Notes: generated by a model from the sequence alone, not told the origin. 64,000 nucleotides of DNA from SIG299 sp964544055 (GCA_964544055.1 CAZJAA010000002.1:62001-126000), one strand, 5' to 3'. Counted from the stretch's first letter, positions 16,181 to 26,288 are shown. Translations and numbers: made by a program.

Positions 16181-17703
16181 GACCTGCCACCTCCTAAAAG
16201 CTCCTTTACCATAGCTACCACACTTTTCAATCTCCAGCTTCTGCAATATAAAAGTAGATTAATCAGGCATGGGACAGCAACGCAGACCATACCTGCAAGA
16301 ATAAAAGAAAAGAAACTGCCCGACTGATAAAAAGCTTTCACGATATAATATCCTGTCACAGTCTCCAAAAATCCCAATAGGACATACTGCAGCAGTTCTT
16401 TTACATACTGTGCTGCTTTTAAATGCAGATACTCACCAAAAAAAATCTTCGTCCGGTAAATCATCTGAACCAGATAGGCTGCCGCTGTTCCAATCTGAAC
16501 ACCAACAATGCCAAACGGTTTTACAAGCAATAGAGAAAGAACAAGATTCGTTATTGCCGTTGCAATGGAAAGATTTTTTTCTTTCTGAAACAATCCTGTT
16601 GTACTCATGACCAGTTCTAACGGATATCCAATCGTCAGCAGGCCAAAATTAAAAACACACAAAAATACCACCGACATTGAAAGTCCATAACCAGCATCCA
16701 GCCAAAATTCAGTTACAAACGGAGTAATCAGCGAAAACAAGCAGACACAGCAGACAGATACCAGACAAAAAAACACAAACGTAATCTGACGCAGTACATC
16801 ATAATTTTTTTTCTGGTTTTCCTCCACAAACATATTTCCCACACTTGGTTTCAATGCATTTGTCAATGCCAACATAATATTAATCAGTGACTGCGTTATC
16901 ATACAGTAGTTGGAATACAGCCCAACCTTCAGTACACTGAAAAATCCTGAAATAATGATGCTGTCTGTGGAAACCAGCAGTTTTGCACACAGTCTTGTCA
17001 CAAAAATATTTTTGATATCCGCCATAATCTGGTGAAAGCTTGCCCGCTCCACCGGCTGTTTCCCAAAAGTCTTTAAATATGGATATTGTTTATCCACATA
17101 ATGGCTTATCCGCACATTAATGACAACTTCTACCAAAATATTCAGAAGCAGTACCAATGGGTAGTTTTTCGTAAACTGCAACAAAATAATAATTGTTGAA
17201 TGATTTATCACATTTGCAAGCAGTACCAAAATGCTGACAATGTACTCTTTCTGGTCAGCTATGAGCAGAGAACGTTTGTAGGAGAGCAGGTACGATAATA
17301 CCGTACGGATAAGCCACAGCAGATAAACAACTCTCACATACATCAAAGAAAAACTGTTCTCGTTAAAAAAGCGATGGACAAACGGCAGAATACAAAGTCC
17401 TACGCTAAAAATAAATGTCGCAAAAATTCCATAAGCTTTCCGGTACAGCTTCATCAGATTCGCTATCTGCTTCTCGTTTTTTTCTGCCAGTGCACGATAC
17501 AAATGAAAAACTATCGCTGCTGCTATGCCAAGCTCCGATACGGAAAGCAGGGCAAGAATGTTGGAAATAACACTGTTCATTCCTACCAGTTCTTCGCCGA
17601 TTTTAAGATTCATCATGCGCTGGCTGAAAAATCCGACAAGAATCAGGATGCATTGCGATATGATATTAAAAAAACTGTTTTTTACCACATTTTTTAGCCG
17701 CAT
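16165..17703 (-). CDS. Polysaccharide flippase, MATE/Wzx superfamily
   Basis: 512 residues with about 12-14 hydrophobic segments. It begins MRLKNVVKNSFFNIISQ, as in Wzx-type lipid-linked oligosaccharide flippases, and a conserved SELGIAAAIVFHLY segment follows. Its presence beside PelG, a second exporter of the same superfamily, suggests that the operon makes two glycans or that this half exports a lipid-linked unit. It overlaps both neighbouring genes. Confidence 0.88.
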   Translation of the reverse strand: MRLKNVVKNSFFNIISQCILILVGFFSQRMMNLKIGEELVGMNSVISNILALLSVSELGIAAAIVFHLYRALAEKNEKQIANLMKLYRKAYGIFATFIFSVGLCILPFVHRFFNENSFSLMYVRVVYLLWLIRTVLSYLLSYKRSLLIADQKEYIVSILVLLANVINHSTIIILLQFTKNYPLVLLLNILVEVVINVRISHYVDKQYPYLKTFGKQPVERASFHQIMADIKNIFVTRLCAKLLVSTDSIIISGFFSVLKVGLYSNYCMITQSLINIMLALTNALKPSVGNMFVEENQKKNYDVLRQITFVFFCLVSVCCVCLFSLITPFVTEFWLDAGYGLSMSVVFLCVFNFGLLTIGYPLELVMSTTGLFQKEKNLSIATAITNLVLSLLLVKPFGIVGVQIGTAAAYLVQMIYRTKIFFGEYLHLKAAQYVKELLQYVLLGFLETVTGYYIVKAFYQSGSFFSFILAGMVCVAVPCLINLLLYCRSWRLKSVVAMVKELLGGGRSWKKQ

Positions 17704-18782
17704 ACTTTTTCAAAAACCTCATTCCACTTTTGAATTACCGTCTTCCTACGAAACTTTTCCAAATCCTCTTTTGTAGCTTCTGAAAATTTTTTTCTCAAAC
17801 CTTCATCTTCCATAAGCAGTTCTATTTTCTGTTCCATTTTATCGCATGCAAAGGGAGGTATCAGATACCCATCCTTGCCATCCCGGATAATTTCTGCCGG
17901 TCCGGTATAAATATCGAAGCTGATGCATGGCACGGCGTGCGTTTTCGCTTCCAGCAACACCATCGGCAGACCCTCATGCTCCGAAGCAAGCACATAGATT
18001 GCCGACTGTTTCAGGTAGTCTTCAACATTTTTTACCATTCCTTTTAAAATCAATTGTTTTTTTAACCCATATTCTTCGATTTTTTGCTCCAGAAATTTTC
18101 GTTCTGGTCCTTCCCCCAGCACGATCCAACTCCATTCCGGATGTTTTGGGAGAATATACGCCGCCATTTCCACCAAATATGGAAGTCCCTTGCCTTCCAC
18201 CAGTCGTCCCGTCGTAATCAGCCACGGCTTTCTTTCCGAATTGCTTTCTTCTTTCGGTTCGTCTATCGGATTATAGATAACAGAAATGTTTTCCGTTCGT
18301 CCAAAGTTTTCCTGATAGGTCATTTTATCCCTTTCCGTCAAGGTGACAACATAATCCGAACGTGCCACGGAATATTTTAAAATCAGCCGACGGTACCAAA
18401 CTGACTCTTCAAATCTGCAATTAAAATGTTCCCAGGAAATTACTTTCGTTTTTAATTTTTTTGTTGCAGGCAAGGATAGAACATCCAGCACAATATCAAT
18501 GTCAATCAGGACATCAATTTGATGCTCCTGTACAAATCTGCGCACTTTTTTTATGAGTGGAAGATAGCCCAGTCCCGGAGTTATCCAGCGATTTCCAAGC
18601 GCATAATGCCGGATGGCAGGATGAATCGGATAAAATACTTCTTCAGCCTGCTCCGTCAGACTCAGAAAAACAACCTCATAAGCTTCCTGCCGTGCCAGTT
18701 CGTTTGCTATCATTGTTGCGGCACGCTCTGTTCCGCCGCCTCTTGTTATGTCACCCGAAAAAAAACATAGTTTCTGCTTCAT
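17694..18782 (-). CDS. GT4-family glycosyltransferase
   Basis: 362 residues, GT-B fold. GDITRGGGTERAATMIANEL is the N-terminal glycine-rich loop; LITTGRLVEGKGLPYLVE and the E-x7-E region ASEHEGLPMVLLEA lie in the C-terminal nucleotide-sugar domain. It resembles retaining glycosyltransferases of teichoic and capsular polysaccharide pathways. It overlaps the flippase start by 10 bases. Confidence 0.92.
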   Translation of the reverse strand: MKQKLCFFSGDITRGGGTERAATMIANELARQEAYEVVFLSLTEQAEEVFYPIHPAIRHYALGNRWITPGLGYLPLIKKVRRFVQEHQIDVLIDIDIVLDVLSLPATKKLKTKVISWEHFNCRFEESVWYRRLILKYSVARSDYVVTLTERDKMTYQENFGRTENISVIYNPIDEPKEESNSERKPWLITTGRLVEGKGLPYLVEMAAYILPKHPEWSWIVLGEGPERKFLEQKIEEYGLKKQLILKGMVKNVEDYLKQSAIYVLASEHEGLPMVLLEAKTHAVPCISFDIYTGPAEIIRDGKDGYLIPPFACDKMEQKIELLMEDEGLRKKFSEATKEDLEKFRRKTVIQKWNEVFEKVCG

Positions 18783-18827
18783 TTTCCTATCTCTTTTCCT
18801 TTTTCCTTGCAGCTCGTTCCGGTAACC

Positions 18828-20009
18828 TTATTTCATTTGAAACAATTGCAGGTCGCGGATTTTACTGCTTCGCTCATGCGTTTTCTTTAAAATTTTCCAG
18901 CTGGTCGTTTTACGGATTTTATGGTTATTGGTCAAAAAACGCCACAGCGTTCCTGCCCATAATGCCGGCCACAATATAAAACAATTCTGTGCTTTTGGAT
19001 AGTTCATTTTCATCTGGTGATGAAACTCCTTCAAATAAGCAAAGGGACCTGTTTTTTCCAGTAATATCAGGCGGTTCGAATCCGATGTGCCAAATTCCTC
19101 CGCTTCCAGAACATCTTTTAAAAAAAGCTCTGCCTTTTCTTTTGCAAGCAATTCTCCCAGTTCCGGATTTTTCAAGCCAAGAAAATACACACACACAGAA
19201 GTAATCATATCCGAAAATCCCTGCAATCCGATTTCCTCAATCAGTTTCCGGTAAATTTCCTTTTCTTCCGTCTCCACGTCCTGCATCCAGAACATAACCC
19301 AGTCACAAAGCAGACGTAGTCCGAAACCAGAATGCATATAATGAACAAGCATATGCAGCAACTGATGATACGCCTGAAAACCGTCCTTCAGCACATAAAA
19401 AGTGACACCCATAATTTCTTTCTGCATGATATGTCCGGATATTTCTTTAAACTGTTCGTCCATTTTTTTATTGGCTGCCTCATTATTAAACACCTCGACA
19501 AGCCGCATATGTATCTCCACTTCAATATTTTCCGGACTGTACCATACCGTGTGATGACTACCATGCTGTTCTTCACTTTTTTTAAACCCATGCGTTTTTA
19601 ACAAGGTTTCCACCTGTTTGTTTTGTCTGCTGTCCAACAGCAGTATATCCACATCTCCGGCTTTTCTCAGTTCCGGTGTTGGATAATTATTTGCTACGGT
19701 TGCGCCTTTTAACAAAATACTCCGGATATCATTTTCTTCCAGAAGATTTACCACATACTTCGCAGTAAAAAGCAGATGATAGTTTTGCAGTACAGCACAT
19801 CGAATTTTTGTCTGCCAGAACGATTTATCCACTTCCGGCAGCTCATCCATTCTTTCATTGAGCACAGCAACCACCTGATGTTTGTTCGCTCTTGCAAAAA
19901 TACTTTTTAGTTCTGCCGGCATATAGTACCCTGTTTTCTTTTTTTTCTGTAATTCCTCTGATAATAGTTCCAACAGTCTTTTATCTTCTGCCGAAAAATC
20001 CTCCCTCAT
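18828..20009 (-). CDS. NTP_transf_5-type nucleotidyltransferase family protein
   Basis: 393 residues. LLKGATVANNYPTPELRKAGDVDILL is the PF14907 signature, with the paired Asp of GDVDIL expected to bind metal. A helical remainder follows. Members of this family accompany PqqD/HprK proteins in lasso-type peptide clusters and in glycan clusters; the acceptor is unknown. Here the gene lies inside the polysaccharide operon. It starts within the end of the DUF4832 gene (29-base overlap) after a GGAGG site. It links the operon to the HprK and PqqD genes elsewhere in the window. Confidence 0.8.
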   Translation of the reverse strand: MREDFSAEDKRLLELLSEELQKKKKTGYYMPAELKSIFARANKHQVVAVLNERMDELPEVDKSFWQTKIRCAVLQNYHLLFTAKYVVNLLEENDIRSILLKGATVANNYPTPELRKAGDVDILLLDSRQNKQVETLLKTHGFKKSEEQHGSHHTVWYSPENIEVEIHMRLVEVFNNEAANKKMDEQFKEISGHIMQKEIMGVTFYVLKDGFQAYHQLLHMLVHYMHSGFGLRLLCDWVMFWMQDVETEEKEIYRKLIEEIGLQGFSDMITSVCVYFLGLKNPELGELLAKEKAELFLKDVLEAEEFGTSDSNRLILLEKTGPFAYLKEFHHQMKMNYPKAQNCFILWPALWAGTLWRFLTNNHKIRKTTSWKILKKTHERSSKIRDLQLFQMK

Positions 20010-21558
20010 AAGCTGCCTCCGCTTTTTCCAAAAATGTAGCTAAATACTCGTCTAATTTTAACGGTTCACCGTTAAACGGATTCATCAGTTCTCCTACGGA
20101 AAATTCCCCTACAAGATAACCATACTCTGTCCGTTCCTGCTCCACGGCAAATTCAATATTCCAGCCGCTGTCTTTATCTTTCATATCAAAATAAACCGCA
20201 TATTCTCCCGGCTCCATACCGGCAAGGGAAATCGTCTTTTCTATCTCAAGCACTTGCTCCGTATTATTTCCCCCTGAAAGACTGCAAAGCTTTGCATCCA
20301 CAGGATACGTTATTACTTCACCGGTTGCTTTGTTCTGAATCAACAGGCTTTTTTCCGGTTCTTTGTACATTGGAGCAAATCCGACATTCCTCACCGTAAT
20401 ACTCGTTTGCAGCTCATCCTGCCAGAAATCATAGTCAAAAGAAACGGTATCAATCAGATGCCGGTATCCAAGCATGGATTTTACATAGCTTAACCCATCC
20501 ATGCCGTAAAAAACACCTTCTTCCGTAACTGTAGAAGCTTCCCACTTATCCAGAACATTTTTATCATATGCCTGATTTAAGTATGTGACGTGCATGGTTC
20601 GCATTCGTTTGATTGCATTTTCAAAATCATTGACCGGATTTTCTACAACAACTTCTCCGCCATTTGGAGCAAATTTACACAACTCATCCTGAAAAGCCAG
20701 TTCTTCTTCCACCAGCCACTGACCATATGGTCCTACCTTTTCCTTGGAACTGATACCATAGGTTCCATAGTCCAGATCTGTTCCCATCATTCCATCATTA
20801 AACAATCCCACCCGGCTGGACAGTGCACTGAACCGTAAATCGGTCTGATCGGTATAGCCTGTCAGTTTTCGCCAGAACAATGGTGTACGGACACTGAGAA
20901 ACATATCCTCCGGTGTCACCTCTGCCAGCTTTTCAAGCAATACCGTTGCACTCTCAAAAGATATATGATTGGAGCTGTGCATTTCCGCATGACTTCCTGC
21001 AAAAATTCCCTGCAGACAGAAAATCATGTCCTGAAATTCGGCAAAAATAGGTTCCAACTGTTCCATATGCTTCAGAATTGTTTCCAGTTCCTTTGGCTCT
21101 GACTCGATTGCCCTGCCTTCCCAGTCATATAAAAAGCGGATGATATACTGTTTATCCTTTGTTTCCAGTGCCTGAAACAACGACCGGATACGGTTTAAGC
21201 CTTCTTCCGAAATTGGACCATCCGCATAACGGCACAGGTTGATTTCAACCATTGTCAGTGCGTTCTTGTCATAGTACAGATTTTTTCCAAGCTGCTCATA
21301 GTAAAAATACTTATGCACATCTTCCCGTACTACAAAGCCAAGCATGGAATAAAATCCTCTGTTAGGATTATTCAGTTCTTTCGCAGATTCCGTGAACGTC
21401 TGCGGTGCTGCTTCTACCGTCCAGTGGTTTCTGTGTGCCGCAAAAGTCCCCAGCAACGCTCCACCACAAAAGACGGTCAGAATTCCCACTACTACCAAAA
21501 TACTGCATACAATTGTTACAATAACATTTATTATTTTTTTAATTTTCTCTTTTTCCAT
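19981..21558 (-). CDS. DUF4832/DUF4874-type extracellular protein with membrane anchor
   Basis: 525 residues. An N-terminal hydrophobic segment (residues ~8-35) anchors or exports the protein. A TIM-barrel-like region then includes NPNRGFYSML, FLYDWEGRAI and LQGIFAGSHAEMHSS, followed by a C-terminal beta domain (DUF4832). Such proteins look like glycoside-hydrolase-like barrels, but no activity is known. It is a paralogue of the protein encoded at 24182-25507. A role in trimming or modifying the exported glycan is inferred. Confidence 0.75.
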   Translation of the reverse strand: MEKEKIKKIINVIVTIVCSILVVVGILTVFCGGALLGTFAAHRNHWTVEAAPQTFTESAKELNNPNRGFYSMLGFVVREDVHKYFYYEQLGKNLYYDKNALTMVEINLCRYADGPISEEGLNRIRSLFQALETKDKQYIIRFLYDWEGRAIESEPKELETILKHMEQLEPIFAEFQDMIFCLQGIFAGSHAEMHSSNHISFESATVLLEKLAEVTPEDMFLSVRTPLFWRKLTGYTDQTDLRFSALSSRVGLFNDGMMGTDLDYGTYGISSKEKVGPYGQWLVEEELAFQDELCKFAPNGGEVVVENPVNDFENAIKRMRTMHVTYLNQAYDKNVLDKWEASTVTEEGVFYGMDGLSYVKSMLGYRHLIDTVSFDYDFWQDELQTSITVRNVGFAPMYKEPEKSLLIQNKATGEVITYPVDAKLCSLSGGNNTEQVLEIEKTISLAGMEPGEYAVYFDMKDKDSGWNIEFAVEQERTEYGYLVGEFSVGELMNPFNGEPLKLDEYLATFLEKAEAAYEGGFFGRR

Positions 21559-21573
21559 TTTCTTCTTTTCTTT

Positions 21574-24000
21574 TTATTCCAAACTAAGATTATAAAGTCG
21601 CTGTGGATTTTGTTTCCAATAATAGCATATCAGGTAGTCATCTTCATAAAATACCTTACACTCATTTGGATACTGTTCCATAAATTTTTCACACCATGCA
21701 TAGGCATTAGATTCAATAATCGTCCTCATGGAGCTGTCCCGGTAGGAATCATATCCGCCACCGATACGATAAACCGTTTTTTCCGCAGCCTCTGCGGAAA
21801 TTTCCGTATGAAGATACTCCGGATAAACGCTGTGAAGTCCATAAATATTTCTGTAATCATTCGCAGCCAGCCATTCTGGTCCATCATGAAAATGATATTG
21901 TGCATGCCGCAACGGAAGTTTTTCTACAAAGAGAAAAACATACTCCGTTGGTATCATATATTCTTCCTTATTCTGTGCCAGCATAAAATCAAGCAGTTCT
22001 TCATGCCACCCATATTCAATCACCTGATACAGTTCTTCTGTTGGTGAAACTATGGTATATTTCTTTTCCGGCAGGCTGTCAATAATCTTTCTTGTTAGCT
22101 GTACCGTCGAATCATATCGAATCAGTTCGAAATACAAATAACTGTGATAACACCCGGTCAGAATAACCGTTGCTACCAGTCCGGCTGCTGTACAAAGAGA
22201 AATTCCCTTCAAAACATTATCTGGAACGGCTTTTTTCAGTAGAGAAAGAATGATATCTGCAGGAATCATTACTACCAGTACAGAAGCTACCAGATAGAAA
22301 AAACCTATTCTGTATTGTTCAATAATTGCCAGAAAATTGAAATGCCAAGATACATAAACAAGTACATACACTGCGAATACCAGAACAATACAATAGTATC
22401 CGGACAAATCCATGGTATTTATAGTTCGTTTTTTTACTTTTTTAAAGATTACACAAATAATTCGACGGAATATAGTATAAAGCAGCAAAAATGCAATGCT
22501 TCCTATGATGCATTTTTCATAATTTTCTTTAAATGCGCCGCTGCGCATTCCACGATACAGTTCCCAGGCAAAGTTTTGGACTTTATTCCAAAAATTACGA
22601 CAACTATCCAAAATACGATTTATTGCATCGGCAAAGGAAAATTTCTGCTCCTTTTCCTCAGTCTGATTTTCTGTAAAGCTGCCATTTTCCGGAGTATCGT
22701 TCTTATTTTCCGTCAAACCGTTGTTTCCCACAGTTTCAGCAATTTCACCTTCCACAGACGAAGTTCCTTCTGGGGCTGTTCCGGTATTTTCCATTTTCTC
22801 TTCTTTGATTTGTCCGATTTCAAAAATCGACATTGCCCAGTAAAGAGAACCTTCCGGTGCAATACCGGAAGCAAAACCTGCTATCATCGGCGCAGCCGCC
22901 GCAAATAAACCAAGACAAACTGCTGCAACAAGCGGCAGAAAACGTTCTTTGGTAAACACTTTTTTCCATAGCCAGACAGCAACTCCCACACACAGGAAAA
23001 ACGCCATAAATGTAGCATAAAAGTGTACTGCTACGGTAGCTGAAAAGGCAAGCGTAAACACAAGCAAATCATCATCCCAGCAGCATTTTTTAAATTTTTC
23101 TTTCCAATAAATCTGTTTTCCACCTTTTAAGTAGCGCACCAGAAACAAACAACAGACGATAACTGCTGGAAAAGCAAATTCCTGTGGCAGTGCACATTGC
23201 ATTCGTGCCATACTTATCATCAGATAACGCTCTATTCCGCCAAAAACAGAAAGGAAAAACAGTCCCAGAAGTACACTGTAACGCCAATGAAACAATTCCT
23301 TCATCAGACAATAAATCGTTAAAAACGTCAGCGCAGAAATGAGAGACGGAACAAACAGCATACAACTGTATATTCTTACGCCAAACAGCGCACTCAATGC
23401 ATACATTGCGCAGTGCATTCCCTCCGGATAAATACCGGAAGAAAATACGTTTCCTTCCGACAGCTGGTATATCCACTGGTTATGTACGTTCATGTCACTG
23501 AATCCGTAAACACGATCATGGAATACACCCCAGCCAAAATACAGCACATTATACGCTAAAACCACAATCAGCAAGCTGTATTCCAGCCAGTGTTTTTTAT
23601 AAAAACCCCAGACACGTTTTATAAATTCTTCCAGTATTCTGGCATATTTTCTGAATTCCAGCCGGCAGAAATTTTTTAAGCCAAAGCTTCCGTTGACCAG
23701 ATACCGGAACTTCTTTCTTCTCTCGATGGTCAGTGCAAAACACTGCCGGATGGAAAATAAAAATCCACCGTAAAACACAAAGCGCAACGTCCAGTCATTT
23801 AAGATGTGCAAAAGTCCCAGGAATAAAACAACGGTATTGATTATCATTATCTGGGCAGTTATACAAAAACAGACTCTGAAGGTTGCCCCTTTGCCTGCCA
23901 GATACCTTCTGAATATTACCATCGGCCACAGAAACATAAGGAAGCCAAAACTGATAAAAACCTTTCCGTATTCGATTATCCAGTAAATCATATCATCCAT
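21574..24000 (-). CDS. Large polytopic membrane protein, candidate polymerase or GT-C
   Basis: About 808 residues with at least 12 hydrophobic segments, an acidic low-complexity insert around residues 430-490 (rich in E, N, T), and a soluble C-terminal domain of ~170 residues (VSPTEELYQVIEYGWHEEL, then YRIGGGYDSYRD). Size and topology resemble Wzy-type polymerases or GT-C enzymes, but I recognise no diagnostic motif. The ATG at 24000 follows AGGAAT. A 181-base spacer with small hairpins separates it from the gene upstream. Specific function unknown. Confidence 0.7.
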   Translation of the reverse strand: MDDMIYWIIEYGKVFISFGFLMFLWPMVIFRRYLAGKGATFRVCFCITAQIMIINTVVLFLGLLHILNDWTLRFVFYGGFLFSIRQCFALTIERRKKFRYLVNGSFGLKNFCRLEFRKYARILEEFIKRVWGFYKKHWLEYSLLIVVLAYNVLYFGWGVFHDRVYGFSDMNVHNQWIYQLSEGNVFSSGIYPEGMHCAMYALSALFGVRIYSCMLFVPSLISALTFLTIYCLMKELFHWRYSVLLGLFFLSVFGGIERYLMISMARMQCALPQEFAFPAVIVCCLFLVRYLKGGKQIYWKEKFKKCCWDDDLLVFTLAFSATVAVHFYATFMAFFLCVGVAVWLWKKVFTKERFLPLVAAVCLGLFAAAAPMIAGFASGIAPEGSLYWAMSIFEIGQIKEEKMENTGTAPEGTSSVEGEIAETVGNNGLTENKNDTPENGSFTENQTEEKEQKFSFADAINRILDSCRNFWNKVQNFAWELYRGMRSGAFKENYEKCIIGSIAFLLLYTIFRRIICVIFKKVKKRTINTMDLSGYYCIVLVFAVYVLVYVSWHFNFLAIIEQYRIGFFYLVASVLVVMIPADIILSLLKKAVPDNVLKGISLCTAAGLVATVILTGCYHSYLYFELIRYDSTVQLTRKIIDSLPEKKYTIVSPTEELYQVIEYGWHEELLDFMLAQNKEEYMIPTEYVFLFVEKLPLRHAQYHFHDGPEWLAANDYRNIYGLHSVYPEYLHTEISAEAAEKTVYRIGGGYDSYRDSSMRTIIESNAYAWCEKFMEQYPNECKVFYEDDYLICYYWKQNPQRLYNLSLE

Positions 24001-24181
24001 ATTATTCCTCATTTCTAAGCGACTTGTCGCAAAAGCGGCAAAAATTATGTTTCTCAAAGAAAATCGCAAAGGCGATTTCTCGTTTGCCGGCAGGACTATC
24101 TGCTTTCGCTCAGAAACAAATAGCCAGCAACTTTCGTTGTTTGCGAAACAAACAGCGCATCCGGGTGTTTTTCACGCTGTT
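24001..24181. other. Hairpin-rich spacer inside the operon
   Basis: This 181-base spacer is the longest in an operon whose genes otherwise overlap. It contains several short stems: GCGAC/GTCGC (24014-24025), AAATCGC/GCGATTT (~24061-24078) and TTGTTT/AAACAA (~24139-24153). No gene or terminator with a T run is evident. It may be an mRNA-processing or stabilising region or a small insertion. Confidence 0.45.
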
Positions 24182-25507
24182 TTACAATGACTTTCTTTGA
24201 AGCATTTTTCCTAAAAATACTTTTCCGTTTTTCTCTGTATCATTTGCAAAAAAAATTATTTTTCCATCTTTTTTTCTTTTTGCCTCCAGATAGAATAAAC
24301 CTTCTACCGGTGAAAAGCTAACACGGATGCATTGCCTTGCATTGCTTTCCAACGTTCTAATATCATAGTCCAATGCAATTTTTTCACTGGTTTCATTCAC
24401 TTTTTGAACTTCTATGAAAAGCTCTGTTTCCTGATAGCAGCTGGCAAATCCTGAATTTCCCACCTCGATCTCCAAAACAGCTTCTCCCGTTTTTTTATTC
24501 CGGCTCATCAAAACATCTGCTATATAAAAGCGATAACCTAAATGTGCCTCAATGTATTCATACACACTGTGATTTTTCCAGACACCTGCAGTTTCCCATT
24601 TTCTCTGTTTCCAGAAAGACAATATTCTTTCATCATACGCCTGATTCAGATAGGTAATATGCATTTTTTCCAGCACATTCACAGTTTCCTGCGGTGAAAA
24701 ATTTTCAATGTAATTTTCTCCGTATATAACTTCCCCTCCATTTGGAACTTTTTGGCATAGCTCGTACTCAAATTTCAGTTCCTCCTCCCGGCTCCACGGC
24801 TCTTCCCAGCCGCACATTTCCTTTGCCTGTGTTCCAAAGGTTCCAAGGTGATTTTCCGAACCAAAGATGGCATCATCAAATAACCCGGTAGTGTCCTGTA
24901 TTACTTCTTCCTTTCCGCATTGCTCCAGGTGCAGCAGCCGCCAAAAGGACGGACGACGCACTGCCAGATATGTTTCCGGCAAAGAAGCATCCTTTAATAT
25001 ATTCCAAAGCTGCTTTATTTTTTCCGGTGCCAGAAAGCGCGAAGTATGCATTTCTCCCCAGTTTCCGATGAGCAGCCCCTGAAAAACAAATATATTTTCT
25101 GAAAACTCCGTAAGAACCGGAAGCAGCTGTTCCATATGTTCCGTAACAAGTTTAAAGAAAAACGGCTCCCTTTCCAGTGCATTTCCTTCATGGTCATACG
25201 CAATGCGTAAAATCATATCATAGGAATGCTCTTTAAAAAAAACAAGGATTTTACGAATATTATCAATTGCCGGAGCATCCAGCAGTTTTTCTCGATAAGC
25301 TCCAATATTTATAATAACCAGGGCAAGTGTTTCTTCCGGTTTCAGTCCCCATGAAGCTGCTTCGAAATCCGGTGCGTTTTCTGCAAAGAAAGGAAAAATA
25401 TGATACCAGCCTCTCGCCGGATTTGGAAGCGATTTTGTTGTCTCGGCAAATACTGCTTTTTCATAGCTCCATTTCGGTCTGAGCAGTTTCTCTATTAAAT
25501 TATTCAT
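24182..25507 (-). CDS. DUF4874/DUF4832-family protein, cytoplasmic-type paralogue
   Basis: 441 residues. LPNPARGWYHIFPFF, RIAYDHEGNALE, FVFQGLLIGNWGEMHTSRF and HITYLNQAYDERIL match, segment by segment, the protein encoded at 19981-21558. The N-terminal membrane anchor is missing. Both look like TIM-barrel glycoside-hydrolase-like proteins of unknown activity. It overlaps the downstream end of the GT2 gene by 8 bases. Confidence 0.75.
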   Translation of the reverse strand: MNNLIEKLLRPKWSYEKAVFAETTKSLPNPARGWYHIFPFFAENAPDFEAASWGLKPEETLALVIINIGAYREKLLDAPAIDNIRKILVFFKEHSYDMILRIAYDHEGNALEREPFFFKLVTEHMEQLLPVLTEFSENIFVFQGLLIGNWGEMHTSRFLAPEKIKQLWNILKDASLPETYLAVRRPSFWRLLHLEQCGKEEVIQDTTGLFDDAIFGSENHLGTFGTQAKEMCGWEEPWSREEELKFEYELCQKVPNGGEVIYGENYIENFSPQETVNVLEKMHITYLNQAYDERILSFWKQRKWETAGVWKNHSVYEYIEAHLGYRFYIADVLMSRNKKTGEAVLEIEVGNSGFASCYQETELFIEVQKVNETSEKIALDYDIRTLESNARQCIRVSFSPVEGLFYLEAKRKKDGKIIFFANDTEKNGKVFLGKMLQRKSL

Positions 25508-26270
25508 TCAATGCCCCCATATCCATTTTATAACACTTCACGCGAAGCCATACTGCAATAATGGAAAACATCATACGAAACATATATATTATTGGCTTTA
25601 AACCGGAATGCATACTGACACCTTCGGCTCTTGCATACATCACCGCAGGTATTTCCTTGACGTGAAATCCAAGCAAAAGCATCTGCATAATCATGTTGGC
25701 ATCCGGATATCTGTCATCAAAATGTCCATAACCGGCATAATAGCTGAATGCCCGGTAGCTGAGTCCCTGAAGCCCGGTGGTCGGATCCTGGATTTTCCTT
25801 CCGGTGCCAAGCTTAATCAGCCAACGAAACAGCACAAATGCTATTTTTTTCAGAAAAGACACCGAAAACGAAACGCTGCCCGGCACAAAACGGGAGCCCA
25901 AAACAATGTCCGGCGTGATTCCGTCCTCCTCCGGTGTTGTCAGGCTGTGATACAACGCTAAAACATTGCTTATATCATGTTGTCCGTCTGCGTCCATTTG
26001 GATGACATAGCGATATCCCCTGCGGACGGCATATTTATATCCCACCTGCAGACCGCTGCCATAGCCAAGATTAAACACATGGGTAATCACCTCATGCCCA
26101 TGACTCCGTACTACCTTTGCGGTTTTATCACGCGAGGCATCGTTCATTACCAGAACATCCGCAATTTCTGCAATTTCCGGCTGTTTCAGCTTTTCCAGCA
26201 AGTCACCTATGGTATTTTCTTCATTGTACGCCGGAATGATAATCAGTACTTCCTTCTTTTTTTCAGACAT
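25500..26270 (-). CDS. GT2-family glycosyltransferase, DPM1/polyprenyl-phosphate type
   Basis: 256 residues. VLIIIPAYNEENTIGDLLEKL, MNDASRDKT, FNLGYGSGLQVGYKYA and MDADGQHD are hallmarks of dolichyl/polyprenyl-phosphate sugar synthases. There is no C-terminal GtrA-like membrane domain. It may make a polyprenyl-phosphate-linked sugar for the large membrane protein downstream. Confidence 0.92.
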   Translation of the reverse strand: MSEKKKEVLIIIPAYNEENTIGDLLEKLKQPEIAEIADVLVMNDASRDKTAKVVRSHGHEVITHVFNLGYGSGLQVGYKYAVRRGYRYVIQMDADGQHDISNVLALYHSLTTPEEDGITPDIVLGSRFVPGSVSFSVSFLKKIAFVLFRWLIKLGTGRKIQDPTTGLQGLSYRAFSYYAGYGHFDDRYPDANMIMQMLLLGFHVKEIPAVMYARAEGVSMHSGLKPIIYMFRMMFSIIAVWLRVKCYKMDMGALNE

Positions 26271-26288
26271 ATTCTCCCTCCACAGCTA

